Of a stretch of DNA of 64,000 nt, positions 34,495-47,370 are shown piece after piece; the stretch's first letter is position 1; the number at the start of each line of letters is the position of its first letter. The translations under genes were made by a program, and so were the position numbers. The notes beneath the pieces were generated by a model. The model was not told the DNA's origin and searched no databases. It saw only the letters and a list, made by a program, of their open reading frames with translations. Where the stretch lies: contig NC_045127.1 in assembly GCF_007655135.1 (NCBI RefSeq), positions 42,605,538 to 42,669,537 on the forward strand, in the 5' to 3' direction. Origin of the DNA: Punica granatum (lineage: Eukaryota; Streptophyta; Magnoliopsida; Myrtales; Lythraceae).

Positions 34495-35844
34495 TTAAGG
34501 CCACTTGGTGAATTCAAAGACCTTGTAGACGATATCGATCCCAGTGGGGATCTGCCATATGAAAAGCACTACGTTAAAGGCGTTCAGAGCAATATGTAGA
34601 TTCCTGGCAGTCTCGCTCCCTTTCTGCATCGCAGGTACCAGTGCCGCAGCAGCCGCCCACAGCACTGTTATTGCTGTTCATACATATAAGCACATATTAG
34701 CCACTCGATATGAAATAGAATTGATCACGGAAGAATGATTGAGGATGTATGGGCCTTAAGTTATGACACACCTGCTCCGGCGAATAAGTGGGGTCCAGGG
34801 AATAGCTTCCCCGCCCGGAACCACGTATTGAATCCACCGCCCACTGCCTCAAACACCCCGAATCCAAGCAGTATGGATCCCGCATTGAAATGCCTGTCCC
34901 GGAAGTTGCCTTTAATTAGATCCTTCCTCTCCTGCATTTCAGTGTGAGAGATCAAATCATTATAATTACTAGCTCAAGCATCCTTGGGAGGTTCCAAAGG
35001 GGACAATTTTGCACAAAAATACTATGCATCGGAGACATATACCGGTTGCCTCAAGGGGACAGTTTTGCATTAAAAAAAACAAAAAAAAAAAACTATGTTT
35101 GATGAGAATGTCACCCTGTAACCCGTTACAAGGATCTCGGGCGGAAAGGAATTCCAGAAATTGCCCCATAAATCCCTAGGCATTTTATTGCTGAAACAAA
35201 TATTCCAGGTATCCTGATATTCATGGAATGCTGTTTAACTTGTGGCAAGCTCCCTATTTAGCGGACACATACCTCGGTGAGCTGTTGAATTTTGAGTTCA
35301 GCGGGAGATGGGGGAGCCTCGGGCGGGGGAGAGCCATCGGGAGCAACAGCGACCGGCTTGACTTGCTTCTTGAGCTCATTAATTTCCGTCTGGATGGTCC
35401 GGACGCGGCGCCATTGCCAGCCCAGGTACCCTGCCCAAAGCGTGTACACGAACAGGCCCCCCATCACGATCGGGTGGATCAACGCGAACGTCCTCCCCTC
35501 CAGTATCCCCAACTCGCCTCCCACCGCCAATGCATCCTGCACCACCGAAATGCCACGGGATAATAACATACAGATTACATCATCGTGTAACTGCATTCCG
35601 ATCCAATGCTACTTATTAAAACTGCACTTGCCTCGGCATCCAAGATGAATGGCAATGCGACAGCGGTGAGGGGCAGGGAAGCAGATTGGAGATGGTCAAA
35701 CGTTAAATTAAGAGGGCCGGGGCCGGGGCCGGGGGAGGCGAGTTTCGGGGGCGGGAGGGGGAGCTTGGGGAAGTTGGGGTTGGGAGGCTTGTTAGGGGGA
35801 AGAGCTGGAAGTCTCAAGAAGCTGAGTGTGGTGGCCACGGCCAT
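34495..35844 (-). CDS. Chloroplast DUF4079 membrane protein, four exons, 271 aa
   Basis: Exons are inferred at 35632-35844, 35273-35536, 34772-34931 and 34495-34673. Together they give one 271-residue frame ending IPTGIDIVYKVFEFTKWP. Residues 1 to about 70 form a Pro-rich, Leu-rich presequence like a plastid transit peptide. Exon 2 carries GILEGRTFALIHPIVMGG and a membrane span (LFVYTLWAGYLGW), then a charged helix. Exon 3 carries FNAGSILLGFGVFEAVGGG, and exon 4 an Ala-rich span. This order is the plant and cyanobacterial DUF4079 family as I know it; its biochemical role is not established. Introns 2 and 3 are GT-AG. Intron 1 needs a GC donor (AG|GCAAGT at 35631) to keep the frame. A CT microsatellite lies just upstream. 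Confidence 0.9.
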
Positions 35845-35860
35845 GGCATACTACTTGATG

Positions 35861-35863
<3 letters not shown>

Positions 35864-35898
<35 letters not shown>
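35864..35898. repeat. CT microsatellite upstream of the DUF4079 gene
   Basis: About 17 CT dinucleotides (GA on the coding strand) lie 20-54 bp before the ATG, in the likely 5' untranslated region. Confidence 0.9.
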
Positions 35899-35901
<3 letters not shown>

Positions 35902-38900
35902 ATCTATTCTAATATGTCATGGAAAGAGTCGAAAAGGAGAGGAAGAGAAGATAACACGACAGCTCTCAGACATTTCCTAAGACGAAGGGATAAGACACAG
36001 AGGATTGCAGTTGATCTGCATTCTTCCACTTCCTTCCTTACGGTTGGTGATGGGTTATGGGCCCAGCTAAGGGAAGGCCCATCACATCCAACTGGGCTCA
36101 ACTTGATGGGTGGTGGAGAGGTGCTCCTACGATCCAAGAAATCCTCCACACGTTTTGGAATTCGAGGAGAATGAACTCCCGGAATTCATTTTGTTGAGTT
36201 TCGGGCGTTCGTTTTTTCTCGAAAAATCTCAAAGTAAATGGAATTCATTTTCGGTCAATTAGGAAAATTGTAGGAATATTCAGGCCAACAGAATCGAATA
36301 TGCCCTTGTGGGGCTCGACTCGACTTCAGTAAGGATCAGCTATCATCTATCGACTGTAATCGACTAACTGTGTGAGATATTTTCTCATGACGGATGGTTA
36401 TCTATTGATATTCGTGGGATCCATAATTAGATTTGTAACTGTAAAATCTAAGTATTAAATACCAGATACATGGTTAGAGGATCAGTTTGGGAGTGAATTT
36501 ATCACTCCCGAATAGTGAGACTGTGGGTAAGGGCTATTGTGCTGTGAATAATGCAGTCCTTGCTCTAACTCGTCGCAAAAAAACCCACTTCCGAGATTAC
36601 TAGTTTAATCGCCGGAGTGATGTTTTTGTCATCGGAGGCCCTTCACAGAGTCCTTCGTAAGACGGGATCGTGATCATTCATTCAGATCTTGGAGGTGCTA
36701 ATCGAGAGCTTCAACCAAGTAACCCTAAAATCATTATCGGGTTAGAATCCCAAGAAAATTTAAATTAGGGGTTGTTACACCAGATATCTTATAGTATCAC
36801 CTATTTTTCAAATTTATCACATATTTTTAAAATTTTCCAGAAAGGTCCATGGTTTAAAAATCCTCCACACGTTTCTTACGCTCAACCATAGATTGGACCA
36901 CTGCAGGACACATCCACTTGCCGCCATCTCAAGTCCTCGCCCGGCGCCACCCTCCACTGTCATCATCCACCGTTGGGGGTCGTTGGCCTGTCAACAGAAA
37001 CTAAGGAAATAGTCAGCTAGGGTAACTAGAGGCCTTAAAACTCATTGGCGACGTCAACAAAGGCCACCATCTCTGGGATCTTGATTCTCGAACTAGAGGC
37101 AGCCATATCTGAGGACGATGCCCAAAGCCTTGGATCGATTGGTGATCTCAACGAATCCCGAGCAATTGGAGTTGTGGGCGCCGTCCCCAGCCAACGCCCA
37201 CCCCTCGAGGTTGTCTGCGAGCTTAAAAGTTGCTGACGACTTAAAAGGGGTGGGTGGTGACCCGCGAAGGCATTGCACAATGCGAATTGATTTTCTTTTT
37301 CTTTTTTTCTTTTTCTTTGCCCTTTTGATCGGGATTCTCAGCAATACGAGTATTTCGACCAATCGGGGCACGAGGTGCTGTAGCAGGCAGCTTCAGGGGT
37401 CGCCGATGATCATAAAGGGGCGAATGGTGGCCAAGGCAGCACCTCCAACCATGATTTTCTCCTCTCTCTTATTTATTTATATTTATTTACTTATTTGGTA
37501 TTTGGATATATATTTATTTATTTATTTTGCCTTTCTGGTTTTATAATTTCAGGTGACGGTCCTAAGGGAGTTCATTTTTGTAACGAGTCTCAAACACCCG
37601 AAACTACTTCCCACTTTCCTCGTAAATGATTTGCCATAGGGAAACCATTTGCACCAAACAAAAGGAGGCCAGTAGTGCTTATTGACTCAATGAAATAGTA
37701 ACTTGCAGATAAATTTTTTACACGAATTGAAAGAAAGAAATCATTTTGTAACTGGAAAAAAAATAAGAAAGAAAACATTTTAAAATACATTCTTTCTTCA
37801 ACATCTCTTTCAGATAAGAAATAGTCTTATTGTATATGCTCCTATCGTAATTACTCAATCCCTCCCAAATTAAATGGGCCCACTATCTAAGTACCTTCTT
37901 AATACGGGGCGTTTAGTTCGAGTATTGTTAGATTATCCGGGACATTTGGTTCGAGTATTGTTAGATTACAGAGAAATTAACATTGTAGGTAAAGTTGATC
38001 CACTCATTATTTTTACATGGAATATAAGTTTGTAATGTGAATATTATTGTGTTTGGTAAGTATATTAAACTACTAAAAATATGGTTTGTAATATGATATT
38101 GCAGTGTTTGGCATGAAAAATAAATTAATGGAAACTGATGCAATTTTACCATAAATGCCCTTGTTTGATAATCATGCCACTTGAGAGAAAATAATTTCTT
38201 TCAGGACATCCGATACGAATGATATAAAGTTAATTGTACAGTGAGCTGTTTCCTAACACTGGCCAAATTTGAGACAAGTATAGTCGATTGCCCTCATGAA
38301 TACAGACATAATTTTGCTCTACTGCAGGAAGCAGCTTGAGATGTACCACACAACATCGAAAAAAACTTTCAACCTAAATTCGTGGGTAGTGACGATGAAA
38401 ACATTATTTAGAACTGCATCCCATTGCGACTTTCGCTAATCGGTTTCTCTTCAAGGGCATGCCTAACCTATCAAGCACTTGAGCAACTCGGTGTCGGCCT
38501 CATCGAGGCTATTTAAGGTGGGTTTTTTCTTCATGGCCGAATTGTAGCAAGTATCCTCCAAAATAATCTGCAGGGATTGCTCATCTGACTATAGTTGGGC
38601 TCCATCATCAAGTCATGAACTTATAAAAGACCTTCAACCTAAACTCCAGCATCCAACCGGGCTCTTCCGTCAGCTTTGATATCAAACGAATAGCCTCTCT
38701 TACAAGGCCTTTTAGGATCAATAATGAGTCGACACCACAACCACCCTGTACTTGTTGTAATTGTTAAACCTAAGATCTGGGCGATCTCCTCATTGTAAGG
38801 AAAGGCCGAAGTCAAGGGTTGCCTGTGAAACTTTTTTTCTCGGCTAAAAATTGAAATGTGAGATTGTTGTATTTGGTAAATTATATTGAATTATGGGAAA

Positions 38901-39313
38901 TGTAGGTGATAATATAATATGTGATTTATTTTTGTAGAGATGATTATAAGTCCCTCGACCTTAATTTCCGTTGTAATTTAACAATTTCACATGTTTTGGA
39001 TGTAAAGTCTTTACCGACCATGACTATAAAGTTTTAACTCTAGCAAATGATTATAACTATTAACTTTTACAACCTCTACAAACAAACGCCGTAAAATACT
39101 ATATAAAGTTCGAACTGTACATAAAAACAAACGAGTTCATATTCTTACAAAGTTGCTAAGGTAAAGCTTCATAATAAGCACGACATGATTTTCATTAAGC
39201 CCGACCTAACAATAAATATGGACCTACAACTAGAGGGAGAAAAAAAAATCTATGTGATGCGGTCATTAATTTTTAGTAGGTATAAACACTTAGATTAATT
39301 GGGTATCTCATAT
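35899..39313. other. Intergenic with possible MITE-like and decayed sequence
   Basis: No gene is supported. A Pro/Ser-type minus frame at 37035-37280 has no domain. At 37909-37970 a piece of about 31 bp (CGTTTAGTTCGAGTATTG-like) occurs twice in tandem. It resembles the inverse of sequence near 39075-39090 (ACAAACAAACGCCG), so a non-autonomous DNA transposon of about 1.2 kb could lie between; its boundaries and duplication are unproven. A minus-strand stretch at 38450-38760 looks mildly protein-like but has stops. Confidence 0.35.
39309..39313. repeat. Imperfect target-site duplication of the Tnt1-like copia
   Basis: CATAT precedes the 5' LTR and CAAAT follows the 3' LTR (44654-44658), so one base has changed or the duplication is partial. 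Confidence 0.6.
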
Positions 39314-39970
39314 TGTTGGGTATCCCTCCAATTTGGAGGAAGTTGGGCTCAAATCATATTGGACTTTTATCGGGCTTTTATCGGGCTTTAATAGGCCCAA
39401 GGACCCACTTTTGTTAAGGTTTATTTTTCAGCAAACCAGCTGAGGAATAGTGCAGCAGATCAGTACAGAATAACAGAGAAGAGCAGAGCAGAATTCGGAT
39501 CAACAGGGGCAGCGCGCAGCTGGAGATCAAACCTCGATCGGGACGTCAAACGAACTCCGATTGGGACGAAATTTTGACAGTAGCTTCACAACACGTGGGG
39601 CTAAGTTCTGAACGGTCAGAATTTCTATTCGAGCTCTGTAGGTACTGTTTCAGCTGACTTTGTGAACCACCTGGTGTGGGTGACGAATTTAGTGTTTGGG
39701 TGATCCAAGAGAGTGTTTCTCTTGAGTTTGGTGATCCAAGAGTTTACCCTTGATGAAAGACATTGTATAACCTTCATTCATAGTGGATCGTTGATTCGAA
39801 GTTGGTCCCGTGGTTTTTCCCCACATCGGGATTTTCCAAGTAAAATTCTTGGTGTTCTTTTACTTTACTGCTTGTTGGTTGATTTGATTAGTTCCTATCT
39901 CGATTACACTAGTAGGGGAGGAAGATTAATCGCTGCGTTATTGTTTGGTTGAGTACATCCCTTCCCAACA
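39314..39970 (+). repeat. Tnt1-like copia 5' LTR
   Basis: It begins TGTTGGGTATCC and ends CCCAACA. It has an extra 11-bp copy of the GGGCTTTTATC motif relative to the 3' LTR. Confidence 0.92.
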
Positions 39971-39972
39971 AG

Positions 39973-39984
39973 TGGTATCAGAGC
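39973..39984 (+). promoter_or_regulatory. Primer binding site, initiator tRNA-Met
   Basis: TGGTATCAGAGC lies two bases after the LTR end. Confidence 0.9.
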
Positions 39985-40024
39985 TTCGGGTTAGAGAAGT
40001 TTGAGTTTTTCCGGTGTTTTCAAG

Positions 40025-41301
40025 ATGGAGGAGTCTACAGGATCTATGTTCAAGTTGAATGCAACCAACTACTCTATATGGAAGTCTCGGATGGAGGATC
40101 TTCTATTTTGCAGGGATTTGTACGATCCCATTGAAGGGGATTCCGCGAAACCCAAAGATAAGGATGACAAGGTTTGGGAACGCACAAATCGGAAGACTAT
40201 TGGTTTAATTCGGCAATGGATAGACAATAGTATTTATCATCATGTTGCTCAGGAGACAAATGCGAAAGCTTTGTGGGATAAATTGACAAATCTCTATGCG
40301 AGGAAGACACCGCAAAATAAGGCATTCCTCGTGAAGAAACTGGTTCATCTTCGTTTCCAGGATGGAGGTGATATGGCTGTGCACATGAGTAATTTCCAGG
40401 ATATTATTAACCAGTTGACGAACCTGGAGATAATATTACCCGATGAGTTGCAGGCTTGTCTACTTTTAGGGACTCTACCAGATAATTAGACACACTTGTG
40501 GTTGCATTAAGCAACTCTGCGCCAAACGGGAAGCTATCGTTGGCCACGGTGACAGACAGTTTATTTAATAAGGAGACTAGAAGGAAAGGCATGGGAATTT
40601 CCATTCAGTCTGAAGCTTTGGTTACTGAGCAACGGGGGAGAAGTCAAAGCAGAAATTTCTCTTCCAAGCATAGTAACTCACGTGGCAAATCGAGGGGTAG
40701 ATCAAAGTCGAAGATGAGAAAAGGGGTCACTTGCTATCACTGTGGAAAAGAGGGATACTACAAAAGGGAGTGTAGAGCTTTAAAGAAAAATCAGAATGGC
40801 AACGGTGAGAGCAAGAAGGAAGAAGGCACTACAGCAGTAGCATCTGATGGAGAGACCTACATCATTTGTGATGAAGCCTATGTGAATTTCACATGTCAGG
40901 ACTCTACCTGGATTGCAGATACAGGTGTCTCGTTTCATGTCACTCATCATCGGGATTTCTTCTCATCTTACACTACCGGGGACTATGGTTATGTGAGGAT
41001 GGGGAATGGACAGTCATGCAAGATTGTCGGTACTGGTGATGTCTGTCTAGAGACCGAGCTTGGCTGCAAGTTGCTTCTGAAGAAGGTGAGACATGTTCCA
41101 GAAATTCGCCTTAACCTAATCTCGACGGGTCAGCTTGATGATGAAGGCTACAGTAACGAATTTAGCAATGGGAGATGGAAGCTCTCCAAGGGTTCGTTGA
41201 TTGTGGCACGAGGTCAGAAGACCGACACTCTCTACAGGCTACGTGCTAAGCACAATTCCGGTCAAATTAATGTTGTTGAGGATTATCCTATCGAGCTATG
41301 A
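40025..41301 (+). pseudogene. Tnt1-like gag, protease and start of integrase, frameshifted
   Basis: The gag frame starts at ATG 40025 (MEESTGSMFKLNATNYS) and stops at 40487-40489 after LPDN. The family sequence continues one frame over from about 40490 (TLVVALSN), so about one base has been lost. The zinc knuckle reads CYHCGKEGYYKREC, where the fifth-spaced residue is Tyr instead of the zinc-binding His. The protease motif is IADTGVSFH. The frame ends with TGA at 41299-41301, where Tnt1 relatives have Trp before HxRLGH. Confidence 0.9.
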
Positions 41302-41304
41302 CAC

Positions 41305-43992
41305 ATGAGACTTGGGCATATCAGCGAGAAAGGTATTCAAATTCGTGCTAGAAAGCAGTCTTTGCCCGTTAAAGGTATGCACTTGAGCACTTGTGATCAC
41401 TGTTTAGCTAGTAAGCAGAGGAGAGTTTCTTTTGTTAGAAGTCGTCCCTCTAGGTGCGATCATATACTTGATCTTGTGCATACTGATGTTTGTTTCATGT
41501 CGGATAGATCTCTTGGTAGTGTTCTTTATTTTGTGACCTTTATAGATGATCACTCCAGGAAGGTTTGGGCTTACCCTATAAGAACTAAAGATCAAGTGAC
41601 TGAGATTTTCAAGAACTTCCATGTAGCAGTGGAAAGAGAAATGGGCATGAAGCTGAAATGTGTCAGAGCTGATAATGGTGGTGAGTATAGGGGTCCTTTC
41701 GAGAACTATTGCAGGACTTACGGTATCAAACTTGAGAAGACGGTACCGAAGACACCACAGAAAAATGGGCTTGCAGAGAGGATGAACCGCACAATTGTTG
41801 AGAAAGTTCGTTGTATGCTTTCTCAGGCGAAACTGTCTAAGTCTTTCTGGGGCGAGGCAATGAGGTCAGCGGTTGATCTTATTAATCTTACACCGTCAGT
41901 TGCACTTGATGGAGATGTACCCCAGCAGGTGTGGACCGGCAAGAAAGTATCATACAAGTATCTCGGAGTCTTCGGGTGCAGGGCATCTGTTCACATTCCT
42001 CGAGATGAAAGATCAAAACTCGATGCCAAGGCAAAACAGTGCATCTTCTTGGGTTATGCACATGAAGAGTTCGGGTACAGGTTTTGGGACCCTGATAGCA
42101 AGAAGATCATCAGGAGCAGGGATGTTGTGTTCTTTGAGGACCAAACAATCGAGGATTTGCAAAAGTTAGAGAATGCCAGAGTAGGCAATCCTCACGAGAT
42201 CTCTATTCCTGTATCGGTTGATGTAGAGCATCCAGTAGAAGAGGTACCTGGTGAGTATGAAGAAACCACGACTGGGGGTGAGATTCCTCGGGTAGATGAT
42301 GATGTGACTACGGATGATACAGGCTCGCAGTTACAGTTAGAGCCTGCAGATCTACCTAGACGATCTGATAGAATAAGACGACCATCTACAAGATATCCGC
42401 CTCATGAGTATGTGCTACTGACTGACGGGGGAGAACCTGAGTGCTATGGTGAAGCTGTGGCACATGAGCACAAGGAGCACTGGTTGAAGGCGATGAATGA
42501 GGAGATGAACTCCTTGTCTGAAAATCACACGTATGACCTAGTGAAGCTACCGCAAGGTAAGAGAGCATTGAAGAACAAATGGGTCTACAGGTTGAAGATG
42601 GAGAACTCACGACCTCGATACAAAGCTCGACTGGTAGTGAAAGGTTTCAACCAAAAGAAAGGAGTTGACTTCAAGGAGATCTTTTCGCCTGTTGTCAAGA
42701 TGTCATCGATCCGAGTTGTTCTCGCACTGGCAGCTAGTCTGAATTTGGAGATCGAGCAGCTCGATGTAAAAACAGCTTTCCTGCATGGTGACTTGGAGGA
42801 AGAAATATATATGGAGCAGCCTGTAAGATTCCGAGTTAAAGGTAAGGAGCATTTGGTGTGCAGGCTGAGGAAGAGCTTGTATGAGCTTAAGCAAGCACCT
42901 CAGCAGTGGTACAAAAAGTTTAACTCTTTCATGTTGAGCCATGGCTACACACGGACAACTGTAGATCATTGTGTGTTCGTGAAACAATTCTCGGATGGTG
43001 ATTTTATCATTTTACTGTTATATGTGGATGATATGTTACTTGTTGGTCATGATATGAGCAAGATTGCAGAGTTGAAGAAAGAGCTCAGCAAGTCCTTTGC
43101 TATGAAGGATTTAGGACCGGCAAAGCAGATCCTTGGGATGCATATTTCTCGTGACAGATCAAGTGGAAAAATTTGGCTTTCTCAAGAGAAGTACATCGAG
43201 AAGATTTTGGATCGGTTCAACATGGGTAATGCTAAACCAGTTTCATCACCACTTGCTTCTCATTTCAAACTTAGCTCGAAGCAATGTCCTACAAGTGAGA
43301 ATGAGAAAGAAGAGATGAAGAAAGTTCCTTATTCATCAGTTGTAGGAAGTTTAATGTATGCCATGGTCTGTACAAGGCCAGATATCGCTCATTCTATTGG
43401 TGTGGTTAGTCGTTTTCTCTCCAATCCGGGGAAAGAGCATTGGAATGCAGTTAAATGGATCCTGAGGTATCTCAGAGGAACATCCAAGGTGTGTTTACAC
43501 TTTGGCACTGGTAAGCCGGAGTTAGTGGGCTACACGGATGCGGATATGGCAGGAGATATCGATTCCCGGAAATCCACTTCGGGATACTTGATGACTTTTG
43601 CAGGGGGAGCTATCTCATGGCAATCAAGGCTTCAAAAGTGCATCGCTTTGTCTACAACGGAAGCCGAATACATTGCGGTGACCGAAGGTTGCAAGGAGAT
43701 GTTGTGGTTGCAAAAGTTTTTGCAGGAGTTGAGCTTGAAGCAAGAAAGGTATGTTCTACACTGTGATAGTCAAAGCGCCATTCATCTTTGCAAGAACCCC
43801 ACTTTCCATTCGAGGTCGAAGCATATCGATATCAAGTTTCATTGGATTAGAGATGTGTTGGAGTCCAAGCTGGTGAACCTAGACAAAGTGCACACTGATG
43901 AGAATGGAGCTGATATGATGACAAAACCTCTTGATAGGGAGAAACTTCATGTTTGCCGAAGTATAGCCGGTATGCTCGAAGCCTCCAAATAG
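41305..43992 (+). pseudogene. Tnt1-like integrase, reverse transcriptase and RNase H, 895 codons open
   Basis: This is the open remainder of pol. Integrase shows the CDHCLASK half of the HHCC finger, then VHTDVC, VRADNGGEY and GLAERMNRT, which hold the Asp, Asp and Glu. Reverse transcriptase shows QLDVKTAFLHG and LLYVDDMLLVG. RNase H shows GYTDADMAGD, STTEAEYIA and HCDSQSAI. The frame ends at 43992 shortly before the polypurine tract. Because of the upstream stop it can no longer be made as part of a full polyprotein. Its long intact frame suggests that decay started recently. Confidence 0.92.
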
Positions 43993-44007
43993 TCGGGAGG
44001 GGGAGTT

Positions 44008-44653
44008 TGTTGGGTATCCCTCCAATTTGGAGGAAGTTGGGCTCAAATCATATTCGGCTTTTATCGGGCTTTAATAGGCCCAAGGATCCACTTTTGTTAG
44101 GGTTTATTTTTCAGCAAACCAGCTGAGGAATAGTGCAGCAGATCAGTACAGAATAACAGAGAAGAGCAGAGCAGAATTCGGAGCAACAGAGGCAGCGCGC
44201 AGCTGGAGATCAAACCTCGATCGGGACGTCAAACGAACTCCGATTGGGACGAAATTTTGACAGTAGCTTCACAACACGTGGGGCTAAGTTCTGAACGGTC
44301 AGAATTTCTATTCGAGCTCTGTAGGTGCTGTTTCAGCTGACTTTGTGAACCACCTGATGTGGGTGACGAATTTAGTGTTTGGGTGATCCAAGAGAGTGTT
44401 TCTCTTGAGTTTGGTGATCCAAGGGTTTACCCTTGATGAAAGACATTGTATAACCTTCATTCATAGTGGATCGTTGATTCGGAGTTGGTCCCATGGTTTT
44501 TCCTTACATCGGGGTTTTCCACGTAAAATTCTTGGTGTTCTTTTACTTTACTGCTTGTTGGTTAATTTGATTAGTTCCTATCTCGATTACACTAGTAGGG
44601 GAGGAAGATTAATCGCTGCGTTATTGTTTGGTTGAGTACATCCCTTCCCAACA
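44008..44653 (+). repeat. Tnt1-like copia 3' LTR
   Basis: It is 646 bp with the same ends as the 5' LTR; the difference of 11 bp is one indel in the GGGCTTTTATC repeat. Confidence 0.92.
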
Positions 44654-44845
44654 CAAATGGCCCATCTTTTTTTTTTTTAACCAATACCATATTTACCACC
44701 TTAGTTTATTAAATCTCTACTTTTAAATGATATATCCCTGCTGTAAAATTAAAATAATGACGGATGTCATCTGAATTTTCTGTATTTATATTTCTGCCAC
44801 GCAATTTTATATTTTCCATATTACAAAGGTCGAAGATGTTGCCAC

Positions 44846-44913
44846 GGCATTAAAGCAACCTCGACCGTTGTTGGGCCATGGCATTAAAGCAACCTCGACC
44901 GTTGTTGGGCCAT
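44846..44913. repeat. Perfect 34-bp tandem duplication
   Basis: A unit starting GGCATTAAAGC occurs at 44846-44879 and again without change at 44880-44913. Confidence 0.9.
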
Positions 44914-47328
44914 AAGAAGTAACACCCGGGACTGACCCACCACCTGGACATTCATACTTTGATGCCACCAACATCAAGCTCCTCGATCAAAATTTGATTG
45001 AAGTCATTGTTGGCGATGGAGATCAATGATTGCGCATGTAAAGGTGGCTGACAACGTTTGATTTAGGAAGAGCGACTCAAAAGATAGGCCAAATGGTTGT
45101 AAAAATTGGATCAATCTCGCAATGATCAAAATGGCTTTCTTTTAATATGGTCTAGATATTACCATTGAACCCGATATCCGAATGATGATAGTTTCCATGC
45201 TGTTGTTGGTCCACAATTGGGAGTAACATTAAACAACGATCTGAACTAGTATGGTGCAAACTATAATTATAGAAGATTTGAGGCTACAGAGATCCCCTAA
45301 TATCCATTAGTTCAATTTTATTGGTTAAATTAACGTGTACATACATAACTAATAGCTAACCAGGAAAAAATAGAAGAAAAAGGTTACATCCACCCAAAAG
45401 ACAATGTAAAATGACTGGGATAACTTTGATTATATTTCGTGGTTGTCGTTCTATCAATCCAAAAAAGAGGAAGTTTACAATGACGTGACGTGAACAACTC
45501 TCCGATTATTTTTCCTGCTTGTTTGTCCGACTTGTCTCTTACACTTTAACAATAGATGATAGTGATATTAATTATTATTAAGTACTTGGGCCATGACTGA
45601 TATAGCACGAGAGTGTGGTCTCAAATTAGCCTCTAATAATGTCAGGTAAGCATTATTAAATTCGATTAATTATTGATTAATCAGCTACGTTATCAGCTAC
45701 CCAAAGTGCAGCCATTGCTCTCGTCTCCAGCTGGCCGTTCCTTGACCCTTTGGTTAATTAAGAAAATGACTATTTATGTTATCGAAACGCTATTAACTGT
45801 AGCCAATTTACTTAATATTACATGTCACTGTCTTTTACATATTTCCTGGCACGTAATTAAGTTGCCGTCTTTGGCAATACTTAGGATTCAGTCGTCCTTC
45901 ATTTAATTTTAAAAAAATAAAAAGAAACGTTTGGAAAAATATCACATATGATTTTCAATTTTGACCGCCTCATCCACGTGCACAAGGTAACTGTCACCCT
46001 TTGAGCCCTTCGAGCTGACCGGCTCGAGCGATTGTTGAACTCGGCGGGATTCGGATTGATCCTTGACGGAAGTCATCGCAAAGAAATTAAAGAGGCAAAC
46101 ACGACCATTATGATTCTTAATATACGTACTTGAAGTCTGAGCGTGATAATTATTACTCGGCGTTCGGACCGTGTTCATCGTTCAATCGAAGAGCCCTCAT
46201 ATTCAATCCCTTGGCCTACAATTTGGAGCAAATTGACCACTTGAATTAAGACAAAGGAGTTTCTTGTGACGGTCGACATTGGACCGACCCAAAGGTCAGC
46301 AGATTGGTCACGGCTGGAGAAGAAATCTAAAAGTGGAAAACCGTATCTAACCTTGTTGGTTAAGATTAATATGGATTCTCCGCAGGAATACCGTGGGAAA
46401 TCAGGGGATTAATAGTCGGATTATCAAAGTTTATCTTTCCCAACTACTTTTTCTTTTTTGAGTGAAAGTTTTCTTTTTCCTTGACTACAACTTTGTCTTG
46501 GCTTTTTATTGATTTGAATTAGCCTACTCAGTTGTCGAGTAAATTCAACAGTTGAAAGAGGGAATCTTGCTAATATGGATCAGAACAAGCATTTCAGGAT
46601 TTATTTTTCTTAAACAAAGATCTTTTTTATGAATAGAAAAAAATCATGATTGGGAGAGCTGTATTCATTAATGGTCTAACTCAATTCGAATTGAATTAAT
46701 CGAAACTGGTTGAATTTTGGAATAACAAGACACGTACCGAAAGGTAAAAAAAAAAAAGAAGAAGAATCTTAGGTGGGCTTTCTTGTCAGAAATAGGAAAA
46801 ATTCGACAGGTGATCCCTCCCACTAGTTACAAAGATTTTAATAAGATCTCGTGATTTCTTCATCCTGACTATGATGAAACTACTGGAAAACCCATTACAG
46901 TGCCCAACCGACTAAATGAACTGTATAGTGTGTCCCAGAAATCAAAACGGAATTCAGCATGAGCCAAGAGGGAAGTCGAATTGAAAAAACTTTAGTCTTC
47001 ATCTCTTCGCAGATTGTTAAGGAAAAGCTCATCGTATTGTTCTTCCTGAAAGGAATTTTATCGTTACTTTGAATATTAATTGAACGACTTGCTTTAAAGA
47101 AGTAAAAAGTAAGGAATAATTTTGGAGGGAACAAAAAAATTTATTGGCATTTTGAGAGCAAAATTTTGGAGAAAAAACGTGGATTGATTCAAGCCGTTCG
47201 ATACTTATTTCCTTAAGTAATGTATAGGTTCGAGTATTGTGAATCGAAAAAATCACGCTTGGATCAAAAGTTTTATCCCTTAGTGAGCCGACCGGGCTTG
47301 ATTTGACTAGTTGAAATTTATTGAGATT
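44914..47328. other. Intergenic, AT-rich, nothing recognised
   Basis: No open frame with a known domain is present. The frames at 45942-46178 and 46895-47256 (minus) lack motifs and supporting splice sites. Confidence 0.4.
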
Positions 47329-47370
47329 CCATTATTATTATTATTATTATTATTATTACTACTACTACTA
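47329..47370. repeat. TTA/CTA microsatellite
   Basis: About nine TTA units are followed by four to five CTA units, immediately left of the foldback. Confidence 0.9.

Larger units (their letters stand above)
39314..44653 (+). mobile_element. Tnt1-like (Tork) copia element, damaged
   Basis: The LTRs are at 39314-39970 (657 bp) and 44008-44653 (646 bp). They differ by an 11-bp indel and about 14-15 substitutions. A tRNA-Met primer site is at 39973-39984 and a polypurine tract (GGGAGGGGGAGTTT) ends at 44007. The coding region has the copia order and close similarity to Tnt1-type proteins throughout. Three lesions break it: a frameshift with stop near 40487, a TGA in the integrase finger at 41299-41301, and a His-to-Tyr change in the zinc knuckle. 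Confidence 0.93.

Noticed and set aside
37035..37371. Ser/Pro-rich minus frames of 81-92 codons
   Set aside because: Overlapping frames in different phases without motifs; no promoter or splice evidence.
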